Positions 1 through 6,185 of a stretch of DNA of 9,582 bases are shown one piece after another. The stretch is from Mucilaginibacter sp. (lineage in GTDB: Bacteria; Bacteroidota; Bacteroidia; Sphingobacteriales; Sphingobacteriaceae). The notes beneath the pieces are model-generated. The model was not told the DNA's origin. It made no database searches and saw nothing but the letters and a program-made list of their open reading frames with translations. Positions within the stretch are counted from its first letter, which is position 1. The number at the start of each line of letters is the position of its first letter. The stretch is taken from the NCBI GenBank assembly GCA_025934475.1, contig JAICXZ010000062.1, positions 1-9,582 of the forward strand, read 5' to 3'. Made by a program: the position numbers and the translations under genes.

Positions 1-10
1 GTGATAAAGA

Positions 11-133
11 TTATTGCCCGGTACGCAGCCGATGAATAATAGGCGCAATACGGTTATTACACGTGTTGTAACAAGCGCCGAACATCAGCAAGATAGCCGG
101 AATAAGCACGAAAAAAATTTCCTGGGATGACAT
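11..133 (-). CDS. Doubtful 40-residue hydrophobic ORF, possibly a gene remnant
   Basis: A short ORF reads on the minus strand from an ATG at 133 to a TAA at 11-13, with an in-frame TAA two codons upstream of the start. The product would have one hydrophobic stretch (about residues 6-22, FFVLIPAILLMFGA and on) followed by an Asn-Arg and a basic tail (HRLR). This is faintly like the first helix of DUF2721-type membrane proteins, but the spacing is off by one and the protein stops far too early. It may be a true tiny membrane protein, the remnant of a longer gene, or chance. It is divergent to the lasso cluster and has no visible ribosome binding site. A 20-bp palindrome lies inside it, which slightly favours non-coding use of the region. 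Confidence 0.25.
   Translation of the reverse strand: MSSQEIFFVLIPAILLMFGACYNTCNNRIAPIIHRLRTGQ
53..72. repeat. Near-perfect 20-bp palindrome
   Basis: GTTATTACACGTGTTGTAAC reads as an inverted repeat: GTTA and TAAC form the outer arms, ACACGTGT is a perfect central 8-bp palindrome, and only the bases between them fail to match fully (one G-T, one T-T). It lies about 180 bp upstream of the first oxygenase gene. Such a dyad could be an operator for a dimeric regulator, but no regulator gene is visible in the window and chance is possible. Confidence 0.35.
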
Positions 134-251
134 AAATTACCGGATAGTTAATAACAATATTGCGTATTGAATTTCATAAATAATTAAAAAATACTAAATT
201 TACTAATCTTGTAGTAAATATATATTATCATCGATCCTTATATTTCGATCC
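134..251 (+). promoter_or_regulatory. AT-rich leader region with candidate promoter of the lasso cluster
   Basis: This 118-nt stretch before the first oxygenase gene is very AT-rich and has no gene. TAAATTTA at 195-202 matches seven of eight positions of the Bacteroidota -7 box TAnnTTTG (last base A instead of G). The nearest upstream TTG that could be a -33 box is at 167-169, which leaves 25 nt between them, longer than usual. A second TTG at 160-162 has TAATTAAA 18 nt downstream, but that box matches poorly. The whole operon from 252 to 7388 probably starts here, since no other spacer apart from those around the precursor is large enough. The exact start site cannot be fixed from sequence. 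Confidence 0.35.
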
Positions 252-896
252 ATGATCACGCTGACAAAAAAAGGCCTTATCGAGTGCGATAGTTCATTAA
301 TTAACGAACTGCGGCGGGAATTTACTACAAAGCAATGCACGGTATTACCCAATTTGATCGAAAAAGAACTATTAGAAAAAGTGATAAAGCATATTGATAG
401 CGCACCTTTCTATGAAAATCATCACACCGGCACAAACGATGTGATCTTTGCAACCGACCTTTCGATGTCAACCAAAAATATCGCTGTGCATGAATTAAAT
501 TTTTTACTGAATAACCAACAGCTTTTCCGGTTGGTTGAACATATAACAAGCTGCTCCGGGATCAGGAGTTTTGGGGGGCGCATCTATCGTAATATGCCAG
601 GCGAAAATCACCGTCTTGACTGGCATGATGATACGACCCACCCTGGCAGACTAATTGGTATCAGCATTAATTTGGGCAAAGAAAAATTTGAAGGGGGCAC
701 ATTTCGGATACGCAACAAAGGCAGCGCAGTTAATTTAAAAACGGTTGACTGTACAAACCCAGGCGATGCACACCTATTTAAGATATCACCGCATCTGGAA
801 CACAGCGTAACAAGAGTTACGGGCCATATTCCCAGAACAGCATGTGCGGGATGGTTTACCACTGACACCTATTCGGGCCCGGCTTCAATGATATAA
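252..896 (+). CDS. 2-oxoglutarate/Fe(II) oxygenase, lasso tailoring candidate 1
   Basis: This 214-residue protein has the facial triad of 2-oxoglutarate/Fe(II) dioxygenases: H125 and D127 in LDWHDD, distal H184 in LEHSVTR, and R195 as the likely 2-oxoglutarate carboxylate ligand, ten residues after the His. The region 134-156 (ISINLG...FEGGTFRIR) is the usual double-stranded beta-helix strand with a Gly-Gly turn, as in prolyl-4-hydroxylase-like enzymes. Such enzymes hydroxylate (or sometimes desaturate) a substrate using O2, 2-oxoglutarate and Fe(II), in the cytoplasm. It is the first gene of the lasso cluster, ends 4 nt before its paralogue, and that paralogue shares the LLNN...LF and GRI.R...GE.H...DWH.DT patterns. 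Hydroxylation of the lasso core or leader is an inference from position only. The ATG at 252 is the only good start. Confidence 0.85.
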   Translation: MITLTKKGLIECDSSLINELRREFTTKQCTVLPNLIEKELLEKVIKHIDSAPFYENHHTGTNDVIFATDLSMSTKNIAVHELNFLLNNQQLFRLVEHITSCSGIRSFGGRIYRNMPGENHRLDWHDDTTHPGRLIGISINLGKEKFEGGTFRIRNKGSAVNLKTVDCTNPGDAHLFKISPHLEHSVTRVTGHIPRTACAGWFTTDTYSGPASMI

Positions 897-900
897 AAAT

Positions 901-1551
901 ATGTTAGCAATCAGGACTTTTATCGACGAATCCAAAATAGAGAGCTATAAAGATGAGTTCACTGCAACTAATTGCATTTTTGTACCTGGATTTTTGTCGG
1001 GAAGCGTATTAGACAATATCCTGAAGAAACTCAGGGATACGACATTTGAAACCAAATTTGAGACAGAAAGTTCCCAAAAATTCGGCAAGGTTTTATTTGT
1101 TCCCCTGCAAAATCCGGTAATATTTACCTTCCATCTGCTGCTTAATAATCGCGATCTTTTTTCGGTACTAGAGGAAATTACCGGGTGTGCTGAAATCGGA
1201 AATTTCATGGGAAGAATACACCGCAGCCTTGGTGGCGAAGATCATGCTATCGATTGGCATGCTGATACTTCTGACAATCGTTTACTCGCCATGACGCTGT
1301 GCTTAGGTACCGATCAATATACCGGCGGCAAGCTGCAACTGCGTGAAGCAGACAGCGAGCATATTATTCGTGAATTTGGTCAGCTTAACGCAGGCGATGC
1401 CATTTTATTCAAAATATCGCCCGGATTAAAGCACCGGCTTACTATTGTTGAAACGGGCTGCCGCACAGTGGGCGTAGGCTGGTTTAGATCTGAGCCCGAT
1501 TTTAATACCTTTGCTTTAAGCTATTTGAAACCTCACCAAAGCCACGTTTAA
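901..1551 (+). CDS. 2-oxoglutarate/Fe(II) oxygenase, lasso tailoring candidate 2
   Basis: This 216-residue protein is a diverged tandem paralogue of the gene before it. The metal triad is intact: H120 and D122 in IDWHADT, distal H178 in GLKHRLT, with R188 nine residues further on as the likely 2-oxoglutarate-binding Arg. Shared blocks include LLLNN.DLF (about 80-87), GRIHR (104-108), the DWH block and the GDA.LFKISP block before the distal His (165-174). Both copies keep every catalytic residue, so this is probably not a dead duplicate and may have a different site specificity on the peptide. It starts with ATG only 4 nt after the previous stop, so the two are almost certainly cotranscribed and possibly translationally coupled. 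The substrate is not known; the cluster context suggests the precursor peptide. Confidence 0.85.
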   Translation: MLAIRTFIDESKIESYKDEFTATNCIFVPGFLSGSVLDNILKKLRDTTFETKFETESSQKFGKVLFVPLQNPVIFTFHLLLNNRDLFSVLEEITGCAEIGNFMGRIHRSLGGEDHAIDWHADTSDNRLLAMTLCLGTDQYTGGKLQLREADSEHIIREFGQLNAGDAILFKISPGLKHRLTIVETGCRTVGVGWFRSEPDFNTFALSYLKPHQSHV

Positions 1552-1580
1552 AGACCAAATTGCATTTTAATATCAACCGG

Positions 1581-2201
1581 ATGGACAACGAATCAGCAAT
1601 ATTGATTTCCCAGGACCAGGCAACCAGGTTCGGCGAACTTGGATATGAGGTTATCAGGCAAGCAGTTTCTCCCGATATGATTACCGTGCTGGAAAACTAC
1701 GCCCGCATGCAGCGTTTTAACAAGTACTATCTGCACGACGATGATACCAACTCTCAATGGCGTTATGCAGACGTTATGGGCGAAAGTTTGCTGCTGCATC
1801 TACAGCCATTGATGGAAAAAATATCAGGGTGTCAACTATACCCTACCAACTCGGTACTGAGAATATATCAAAACGGCGGCGTGCTGAAAAGACATATCGA
1901 TCGGCCGACTTGCGAATACAGCGCCACGCTTACCGTAGGTTATGAAGCCGGCGAGCTCTACCCTATTTGGGTCCAAAGTAATAATGAGTCGGTACCAGTT
2001 TACCTGGACCGGGGGGATATGCTGATTTACAAAGGATGCGAAATACCGCATTGGCGTGAAACCTTTACCGGCCGAACCTGGATACAATTATTTTTGCACT
2101 ATGTAGATGCAAAAGGAGAATTTCGTCAATATAAGAACGACGGGCGGCTAATGATCGGCATGAATTCAGGAAAAGTTCTTGTCGGCAAGCAGGCCCGGTA
2201 A
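1581..2201 (+). CDS. 2-oxoglutarate/Fe(II) oxygenase of a different subfamily, tailoring candidate 3
   Basis: From the ATG at 1581 the protein has 206 residues; an in-frame TTG at 1560 would add seven residues, but ATG is preferred. The HxD pair is H105/D107 in KRHIDRPTCEYSATL, the distal His is H157 in IPHWRE, and R165 eight residues later is the likely 2-oxoglutarate ligand. Upstream, LRIYQNGGVLKRH and downstream DRGDMLIYKG show the usual jelly-roll layout of P4H-like oxygenases. The sequence is not clearly related to the two enzymes before it beyond the fold, so it is a separate recruitment rather than a third copy. It sits 27 nt before the B1 gene in the same direction. Its role as a peptide hydroxylase is inferred from the cluster. 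Confidence 0.82.
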   Translation: MDNESAILISQDQATRFGELGYEVIRQAVSPDMITVLENYARMQRFNKYYLHDDDTNSQWRYADVMGESLLLHLQPLMEKISGCQLYPTNSVLRIYQNGGVLKRHIDRPTCEYSATLTVGYEAGELYPIWVQSNNESVPVYLDRGDMLIYKGCEIPHWRETFTGRTWIQLFLHYVDAKGEFRQYKNDGRLMIGMNSGKVLVGKQAR

Positions 2202-2228
2202 TCAATTTTAGAATATAGAACCAGCAAT

Positions 2229-2513
2229 ATGACAAATGATGATTTACCAAAAAAAGTAAGGATTTCGGACAATGTACTGTATCAGCAGATCAATAATGAA
2301 TGCGTTTTGCTCGATATGGATAGCGAGCAATATTTTGGGCTGGACGATGTGGGTGCGCGCATGTGGCAGATACTGTCGGAAGATGGCGACACAGAGAAGG
2401 CCCTGGCGATACTGCTTGCTGAATATGACACTGACGAAAAAACGCTCAGAAAAGACTTAATCAAGCTAATAACTGAACTCGGAAATGAAAAATTGATCTC
2501 CGTTGAAAACTAA
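2229..2513 (+). CDS. PqqD-like lasso leader-recognition protein (B1)
   Basis: This 94-residue protein is a stand-alone RiPP recognition element of the PqqD family, called B1 in split lasso systems. The hallmark is the block at residues 26-49 (VLLD.DSEQYFGLDDVGARMW), where a small beta sheet leads into the helix that holds the leader peptide. The second half (54-94) is a helical, charged region as in other PqqD proteins. B1 binds the YxxPxLxxxG part of the leader and presents the precursor to the B2 protease. Its coding end overlaps the next gene by 11 nt, the usual B1-B2 arrangement, which supports coupled synthesis of the two partners. Length and motif fit the family well. Confidence 0.92.
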   Translation: MTNDDLPKKVRISDNVLYQQINNECVLLDMDSEQYFGLDDVGARMWQILSEDGDTEKALAILLAEYDTDEKTLRKDLIKLITELGNEKLISVEN

Positions 2514-2949
2514 ATGGTTTAATATTCCGCCTAGAAGTTTGAAATATGCCGACAAATGGCAGTTTTGGCGGGCAATTGTGCTCGCATTAACCTTACGGTT
2601 ATCAGTCAGGTTAATGCCATTTAAAACAGTGCTCAAGCTTTTAAAAATGTTTGAAAAAAATGATGAAAACAAGATTCAGACCACGATCAGGAAAGATGAA
2701 TTAAAAATGTACAGTCTTATGATGGCGTGGTCCTACAAATTTTGGCCGTTTATCAATTGCCTGTCCACATCGTTGGCTTTTTGGTTTATTTTGCGAAAGA
2801 AGGGGATCAATACAGAACTTCGGTTTGGGGTGTTAAAAGATGGAAACAAATTGCGTTCGCATGCCTGGCTCGAATATGATAATAATATTCTTAGCCCCGA
2901 CGAAAGAGCGATTCAAAAATATAAATCATTTACGCAAGCTATCTTGTAG
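2503..2949 (+). CDS. Lasso peptide leader peptidase, transglutaminase-like (B2)
   Basis: This 148-residue protein matches the lasso B2 family (Transglut_core3, related to the C-terminal part of McjB). The catalytic Cys is C86 in FINCLSTSLAF, followed by a helix and GINTELRFGV, then the His in RSHAWLEYDN (H120). The third residue is probably D133 in LSPDE, about the spacing seen between His and Asp in McjB-like proteases. The enzyme cuts the leader off the precursor bound by B1. The only possible start in this frame is TTG at 2503, because an in-frame TGA lies at 2494-2496; this places the start inside the end of the B1 gene. The N-terminal 20-85 is helical and partly hydrophobic (AIVLALTLRLSVRL), as is normal for this family. 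It ends 49 nt before the precursor ATG. Confidence 0.9.
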   Translation: MKTKWFNIPPRSLKYADKWQFWRAIVLALTLRLSVRLMPFKTVLKLLKMFEKNDENKIQTTIRKDELKMYSLMMAWSYKFWPFINCLSTSLAFWFILRKKGINTELRFGVLKDGNKLRSHAWLEYDNNILSPDERAIQKYKSFTQAIL

Positions 2950-2977
2950 TTTATATTATAATTATTAATTAACTTTA
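2944..2977 (+). promoter_or_regulatory. Candidate promoter of the precursor gene
   Basis: TTG at 2944-2946 and TAACTTTA at 2970-2977 resemble the Bacteroidota -33 (TTG) and -7 (TAnnTTTG) boxes, with 23 nt between them and only the last base of the -7 box not matching. The spacing is at the long end of the accepted range. Transcription would start roughly 10-15 nt before the precursor ATG at 2999. The surrounding spacer is the most AT-rich point inside the cluster, where an extra promoter for the precursor would make sense, but AT-rich DNA gives such matches easily. Confidence 0.35.
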
Positions 2978-2998
2978 ACCACCATTAAATAGATATTT

Positions 2999-3178
2999 AT
3001 GGACAACAACAAACCTTTGGATGCCACGCCGGACGAAAGCAAGGCAAATGATCAAAAAAAACCATATCATTCGCCCAAATTGCAGCATTTTGGCGGCTTA
3101 GCAGAACTGGTTCAGCTTAATCCCGGTTTTGGACCTGATGGCAACCTATCGATATACCCTGATTGCACATCGATATAA
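2999..3178 (+). CDS. Lasso peptide precursor (A)
   Basis: A 59-codon ORF from the ATG at 2999 to a TAA at 3176-3178, with an in-frame TAG at 2990-2992 upstream, encodes the likely lasso precursor. Residues 1-22 are polar and charged. Residues 23-32 carry the B1-binding signature Y23xxP26xL28xxxG32, followed by GLAELVQ (33-39). In many precursors of this type the leader ends L-T-x before the core; aligning on that, the core would start at Leu40 and run to Ile59 (20 residues). Asp47 is then core position 8 and could close an eight-residue ring with the amine of residue 1; a start at Asn41 (ring of 7) or Gln39 (ring of 9) is also possible. The tail would be GNLSIYPDCTSI, with one Cys (56), Pro54 and Ser58 just before the C-terminal Ile. 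Unusual points are Val38 where Thr is expected and no Gly at core position 1. It lies between B2 and C, the standard place for gene A. Confidence 0.85.
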   Translation: MDNNKPLDATPDESKANDQKKPYHSPKLQHFGGLAELVQLNPGFGPDGNLSIYPDCTSI

Positions 3179-3200
3179 AAAATGGGGATCAATTAGGGTA
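3155..3200 (+). repeat. Inverted repeat over the 3' end of the precursor gene
   Basis: TACCCTGATTG (3155-3165) pairs with CAATTAGGGTA (3190-3200) over 11 positions, ten Watson-Crick and one G-U, with a 24-nt loop that contains the precursor stop codon. In RNA this would form a stem at the 3' end of the precursor message. No T-tract follows, so it is not a classical intrinsic terminator; it could protect the precursor RNA 3' end, slow read-through into the cyclase gene, or be chance in AT-rich DNA. Confidence 0.4.
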
Positions 3201-3277
3201 ATATTCTTAAAACTACCTTATCACGACTTGACCGTTAACTAATAATTAAAATTCTGATAAATATCCTAATATAGGCG
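3179..3277 (+). other. Precursor-cyclase spacer with a second, competing inverted pairing
   Basis: This 99-nt spacer is the longest non-coding gap within the cluster and holds no gene. ATTAGG (3192-3197) plus ATATT (3201-3205) can pair with AATATCCTAAT (3260-3270), a long-range stem of 6 + 5 bp interrupted by a 3-nt bulge. It uses the same bases as the right arm of the stem over the precursor end, so the two folds exclude each other. The right arm ends 7 nt before the cyclase ATG at 3278 and might influence its translation. No clear promoter or T-tract is visible here. Confidence 0.3.
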
Positions 3278-5185
3278 ATGACAACATTCTGCGGTGTATT
3301 TAGCCTGGATGGGAGTGATTGCGGTTCTGATCTAAGAACAATGCTCGCACTTTATGCCGACGACGATCCCGCAAATATCCGTGCTACCTGGAGTTCAGAG
3401 GATATTGCATTGGGTCAGATAACCGTTCCGAATACGCCAGAATCCTTTAAAGAAATCCTACCGCTGCCCGATGCAGATAATAAGGTTATTGTTATAGGGG
3501 ATATCCGGTTAGATAACAGAGCCGGGCTATGCAAACAATTACGTATTTCGGCAACTGCCGCCGATAATTGCGGCGATGCTTTTTTGGTGGTTCTGGCCTA
3601 TAAAAAATGGGGCGAATCGCTGGCACAACATCTTATAGGCGACTTTGCTTTTGTAATATGGAATGATGACCAAAAAAAACTCCTTTGCTGTACCGATCAT
3701 TTGGGGTCCCGAAATATCCACTATTTTTTCAATGGCAAGAAATTCATATTTGCATGCACCCCAAATCCTATCCTGCTGTTAAGCGAGGTACCCAAAACCT
3801 TTAATCTAAATAAGCTTTCCGCCTTCGTTTTTCCCCACACAAAGCATTTATTCTGGACAGAAAGCTGGTTTAATGAAATATTTCCTGTGCCTTCGGCAAC
3901 CGTTATGACCGTTACACGCGATGGCATAAGAAATCAAAAATATTGGGAGCCCGATCCAACAAACGAGTTGCACTTTAACAGTGAAGCTGAATTCGAGGAA
4001 GCATTTCAAGAGGTGTTATTCAGGTCGGTTGGCAATCGCATGCGCAGCAGCTTCCCGGTTACCGCTTTGTTAAGTGGCGGTCTTGATTCCTCGGCAGTGG
4101 TTAGCGTTGCGGCGAAAATACTCGAGAGTCAGAATCGTCAGTTAGAAGTTTTTTCGGCGGTGCTACCTGATGGCTCCGATCCGTCGCTAACCGATGAGCG
4201 TTATTATATTGACCAATTTAAAAGTTTTCCGAACGTCAAAATAAATTATGTAACGGCGCCGGACAAAGGGTTTTTCAGCGATTTGGAAAAGCTTCAGACC
4301 AGTATATTTTTCCCAAATATGATCTCTCGTCACTATTTGTATGGAGCTTTTGCTGAAGGTGTACGTAAAATAGGTTCAAGAGTGCTATTGGACGGTGGTG
4401 GCGGCGAAATGGGGGTGTCTTTTTACGGCTCGGGCGTTTATGCTGAATTATTTAAAAAACTTCGATGGCAAACGCTTCTGCATGAATTGAAGTGCCAAAA
4501 AAATCTAACCGGAGAACCTTTGTTATATAACATCTATGGCGATGTTGTAAGACCTCTTATTTCTTTAAAATTATTAAGAAAGGCTACCGGCGCCTCGTAT
4601 CTTAGCAGAAAAAGAGAGCACTGTTTGCAAACAGGCATTGAAGAAAAGCTAAAGACACTATGGGAACCAAGAAAACAGGAACTGAATAGCCTGACACCCG
4701 AAGTCTCTTCTTCGCATCGCGCCAACCTTGCAAACCAGATCCGGCGGGTTCAAACCAAGGGCCACGGCAAACCGGATTTTGGCACCGTGGAGCCCCGCTT
4801 TCCGCTTCTTGATAAAGACGTATTGGAGTTTTGCCTTGCGGCTCCTCTTAAATTTAAAATAAGAAACGGTTATAAACGCTATACAGTAAGAGCAGGTCTT
4901 AACGGTATTCTACCGCCCGAGATACAATGGCGGACGACTAAAGGACCTTTTTCGCCCGATTACCGGGTTCGGTACGAGGCACAGCTGCCCGAAGTAAGAT
5001 CGTTCCTCAACAGTATCTCTCCCGGTGACCCCGTAAGACAAATTGTAGATATCGAAAAATTAAAAGCCTGGACAAATCCGGTTATCAGACCAGGTGAGCT
5101 ACCCGAAAATATTATTCGCGATGTTGTACCCGAGGGCATCTACCTCATCCACTTTTTAAGGCGTTTTCCTGAGTATAGGCAATAA
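3278..5185 (+). CDS. Lasso cyclase, asparagine-synthetase-like (C)
   Basis: This 635-residue protein has the two-domain layout of asparagine synthetase B, as lasso cyclases do. Residues 1-225 are the glutaminase-type domain (CGVFSLDG near the start, GDIRLDNR at 74-81, GDFAFVIWNDDQKKLLCCTDHLGSR at about 121-145). Residues about 235-635 are the synthetase domain, with the ATP pyrophosphatase loop SGGLDSS at 266-272, LDGGGGEMG at 371-379, RFPLLDKDV from 507 and GYKRYTVR at 531-538. The enzyme adenylates the acidic side chain of the ring residue and lets the freed N-terminal amine attack it, forming the macrolactam. The Cys that is residue 2 in true AsnB is residue 5 here (MTTFC), so it would not be the N-terminal nucleophile without processing, which fits a vestigial glutaminase. 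The stop codon is followed directly by the kinase ATG. Confidence 0.92.
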   Translation: MTTFCGVFSLDGSDCGSDLRTMLALYADDDPANIRATWSSEDIALGQITVPNTPESFKEILPLPDADNKVIVIGDIRLDNRAGLCKQLRISATAADNCGDAFLVVLAYKKWGESLAQHLIGDFAFVIWNDDQKKLLCCTDHLGSRNIHYFFNGKKFIFACTPNPILLLSEVPKTFNLNKLSAFVFPHTKHLFWTESWFNEIFPVPSATVMTVTRDGIRNQKYWEPDPTNELHFNSEAEFEEAFQEVLFRSVGNRMRSSFPVTALLSGGLDSSAVVSVAAKILESQNRQLEVFSAVLPDGSDPSLTDERYYIDQFKSFPNVKINYVTAPDKGFFSDLEKLQTSIFFPNMISRHYLYGAFAEGVRKIGSRVLLDGGGGEMGVSFYGSGVYAELFKKLRWQTLLHELKCQKNLTGEPLLYNIYGDVVRPLISLKLLRKATGASYLSRKREHCLQTGIEEKLKTLWEPRKQELNSLTPEVSSSHRANLANQIRRVQTKGHGKPDFGTVEPRFPLLDKDVLEFCLAAPLKFKIRNGYKRYTVRAGLNGILPPEIQWRTTKGPFSPDYRVRYEAQLPEVRSFLNSISPGDPVRQIVDIEKLKAWTNPVIRPGELPENIIRDVVPEGIYLIHFLRRFPEYRQ

Positions 5186-6178
5186 ATGAGTATGAACCAT
5201 TACTACCAGATTTATGGACTAAGGATCAAGAGTTCGCGCGCAATAGATTTGCTGCCGGAACAACCTGCCACCATTATTGATCTGGAGGTTAAATGGACAA
5301 CCAGCATTGACGACGCACCCGGCAATATACAAGAATGGCAACCGGTAATTACCCGGCAGCTACAGAAAAAGGAGCGCCTGGCATTTTTCAGATCAGATTC
5401 TGCCGATGGAAGCCATTTTAAAATATGCTATAACACGGACTTTGGAAAAATTGCAGTAATAATCGATCCGGCAAAAAGAAACAGTTGGATAATCTATGAT
5501 ACAGGAATAGCTTATTCATATCTGAATTCCCTTTTTGTCGGATCAATACTCGGGTGCATACTCAGGCTGAAAGGCATTTTATGCTTTCATGGTTCGGTAG
5601 TTAATATTGATGGCCGGGCTGTGGTGCTGACCGGGAAAAAGCATAGCGGTAAATCGACCACTGCAAAGGCTTTTGCCAAATTAGGCTTTAAAGTTCTGAG
5701 CGATGATATCGCACCTATTTATAATGTCAATGGCCGGTTCTTTGTGGAGCCGGGATATCCAAAGGTCAGGTTGAGACCACAGGCACTGCAGCTTTTCTAT
5801 CCAGAGGAGCATCATCATCTTGTCTCAATATACTCACATCGCTTCAGTAAATATTCTAGTTTAAACGACAGTTTTTGGAATACAAGGCTGGCTCTGGGGG
5901 CTATATATATCATGGGGCCGGCAGAAGAAAATGACCATCGCTCCTACGTTGCACCTATTTCGGCCGAACGGATAATTCATTTGCATAGCAATACTTTCGC
6001 AGGTTACCTGATTACACCCGAGCTTTTAAAGCAAGAGTTTGAAATACTGGGCCAGATAGCAAGCAAAATTCCTGTTCAACACCTTCATTTCGGACGAAAC
6101 GTAAACCTGGTTTACCAACAATGTCAAACAATAGTGAATGATTTAGAACAGCTAAAAGCATCAAAGGTAGAACTGTAA
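5186..6178 (+). CDS. HPr-kinase-like protein, lasso tailoring kinase candidate
   Basis: This 330-residue protein resembles the HPr kinase-like proteins found in some lasso clusters. The C-terminal half carries the P-loop GKKHSGKST (150-158), preceded by LCFHGSVVNIDGRAVVLTG (from 132) and followed by LGFKVLSDDIAPI (166-177) with the paired Asp residues 173/174 expected for metal or catalysis. The N-terminal 130 residues are a poorly conserved beta-rich region. In the paeninodin type of cluster such kinases phosphorylate the Ser at the C terminus of the precursor; here the only comparable residue is Ser58, one before the terminal Ile59, with Thr57 next to it. The ATG at 5186 follows the cyclase stop with no gap; a second in-frame ATG lies at 5192. 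Seven nt separate it from the next gene. The kinase fold is clear, the substrate is inferred. Confidence 0.82.
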   Translation: MSMNHYYQIYGLRIKSSRAIDLLPEQPATIIDLEVKWTTSIDDAPGNIQEWQPVITRQLQKKERLAFFRSDSADGSHFKICYNTDFGKIAVIIDPAKRNSWIIYDTGIAYSYLNSLFVGSILGCILRLKGILCFHGSVVNIDGRAVVLTGKKHSGKSTTAKAFAKLGFKVLSDDIAPIYNVNGRFFVEPGYPKVRLRPQALQLFYPEEHHHLVSIYSHRFSKYSSLNDSFWNTRLALGAIYIMGPAEENDHRSYVAPISAERIIHLHSNTFAGYLITPELLKQEFEILGQIASKIPVQHLHFGRNVNLVYQQCQTIVNDLEQLKASKVEL

Positions 6179-6185
6179 GCTTACA

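Noticed and set aside
1560..1580. Upstream TTG start for the third oxygenase, adding seven residues
   Set aside because: ATG at 1581 is in frame, gives a normal N terminus, and the extra residues show no family similarity.
3041..3178. Lasso core beginning at Gly43, the usual Gly1 rule
   Set aside because: Asp47 would then be position 5 and the next acid, Asp55, position 13; neither gives the seven- to nine-residue ring of known lasso peptides.
3155..3200. Intrinsic terminator after the precursor gene
   Set aside because: There is a stem but a 24-nt loop and no T-tract after it, so it is listed only as an inverted repeat.
3278..5185. Housekeeping asparagine synthetase
   Set aside because: It is next to B1, B2 and a precursor, and the nucleophile Cys is displaced to position 5.
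5186..6178. True HPr kinase/phosphorylase of carbon catabolite control
   Set aside because: Only the P-loop half resembles HprK, and the gene is locked between the lasso cyclase and a tailoring enzyme; the lasso-associated kinase-like family fits better.
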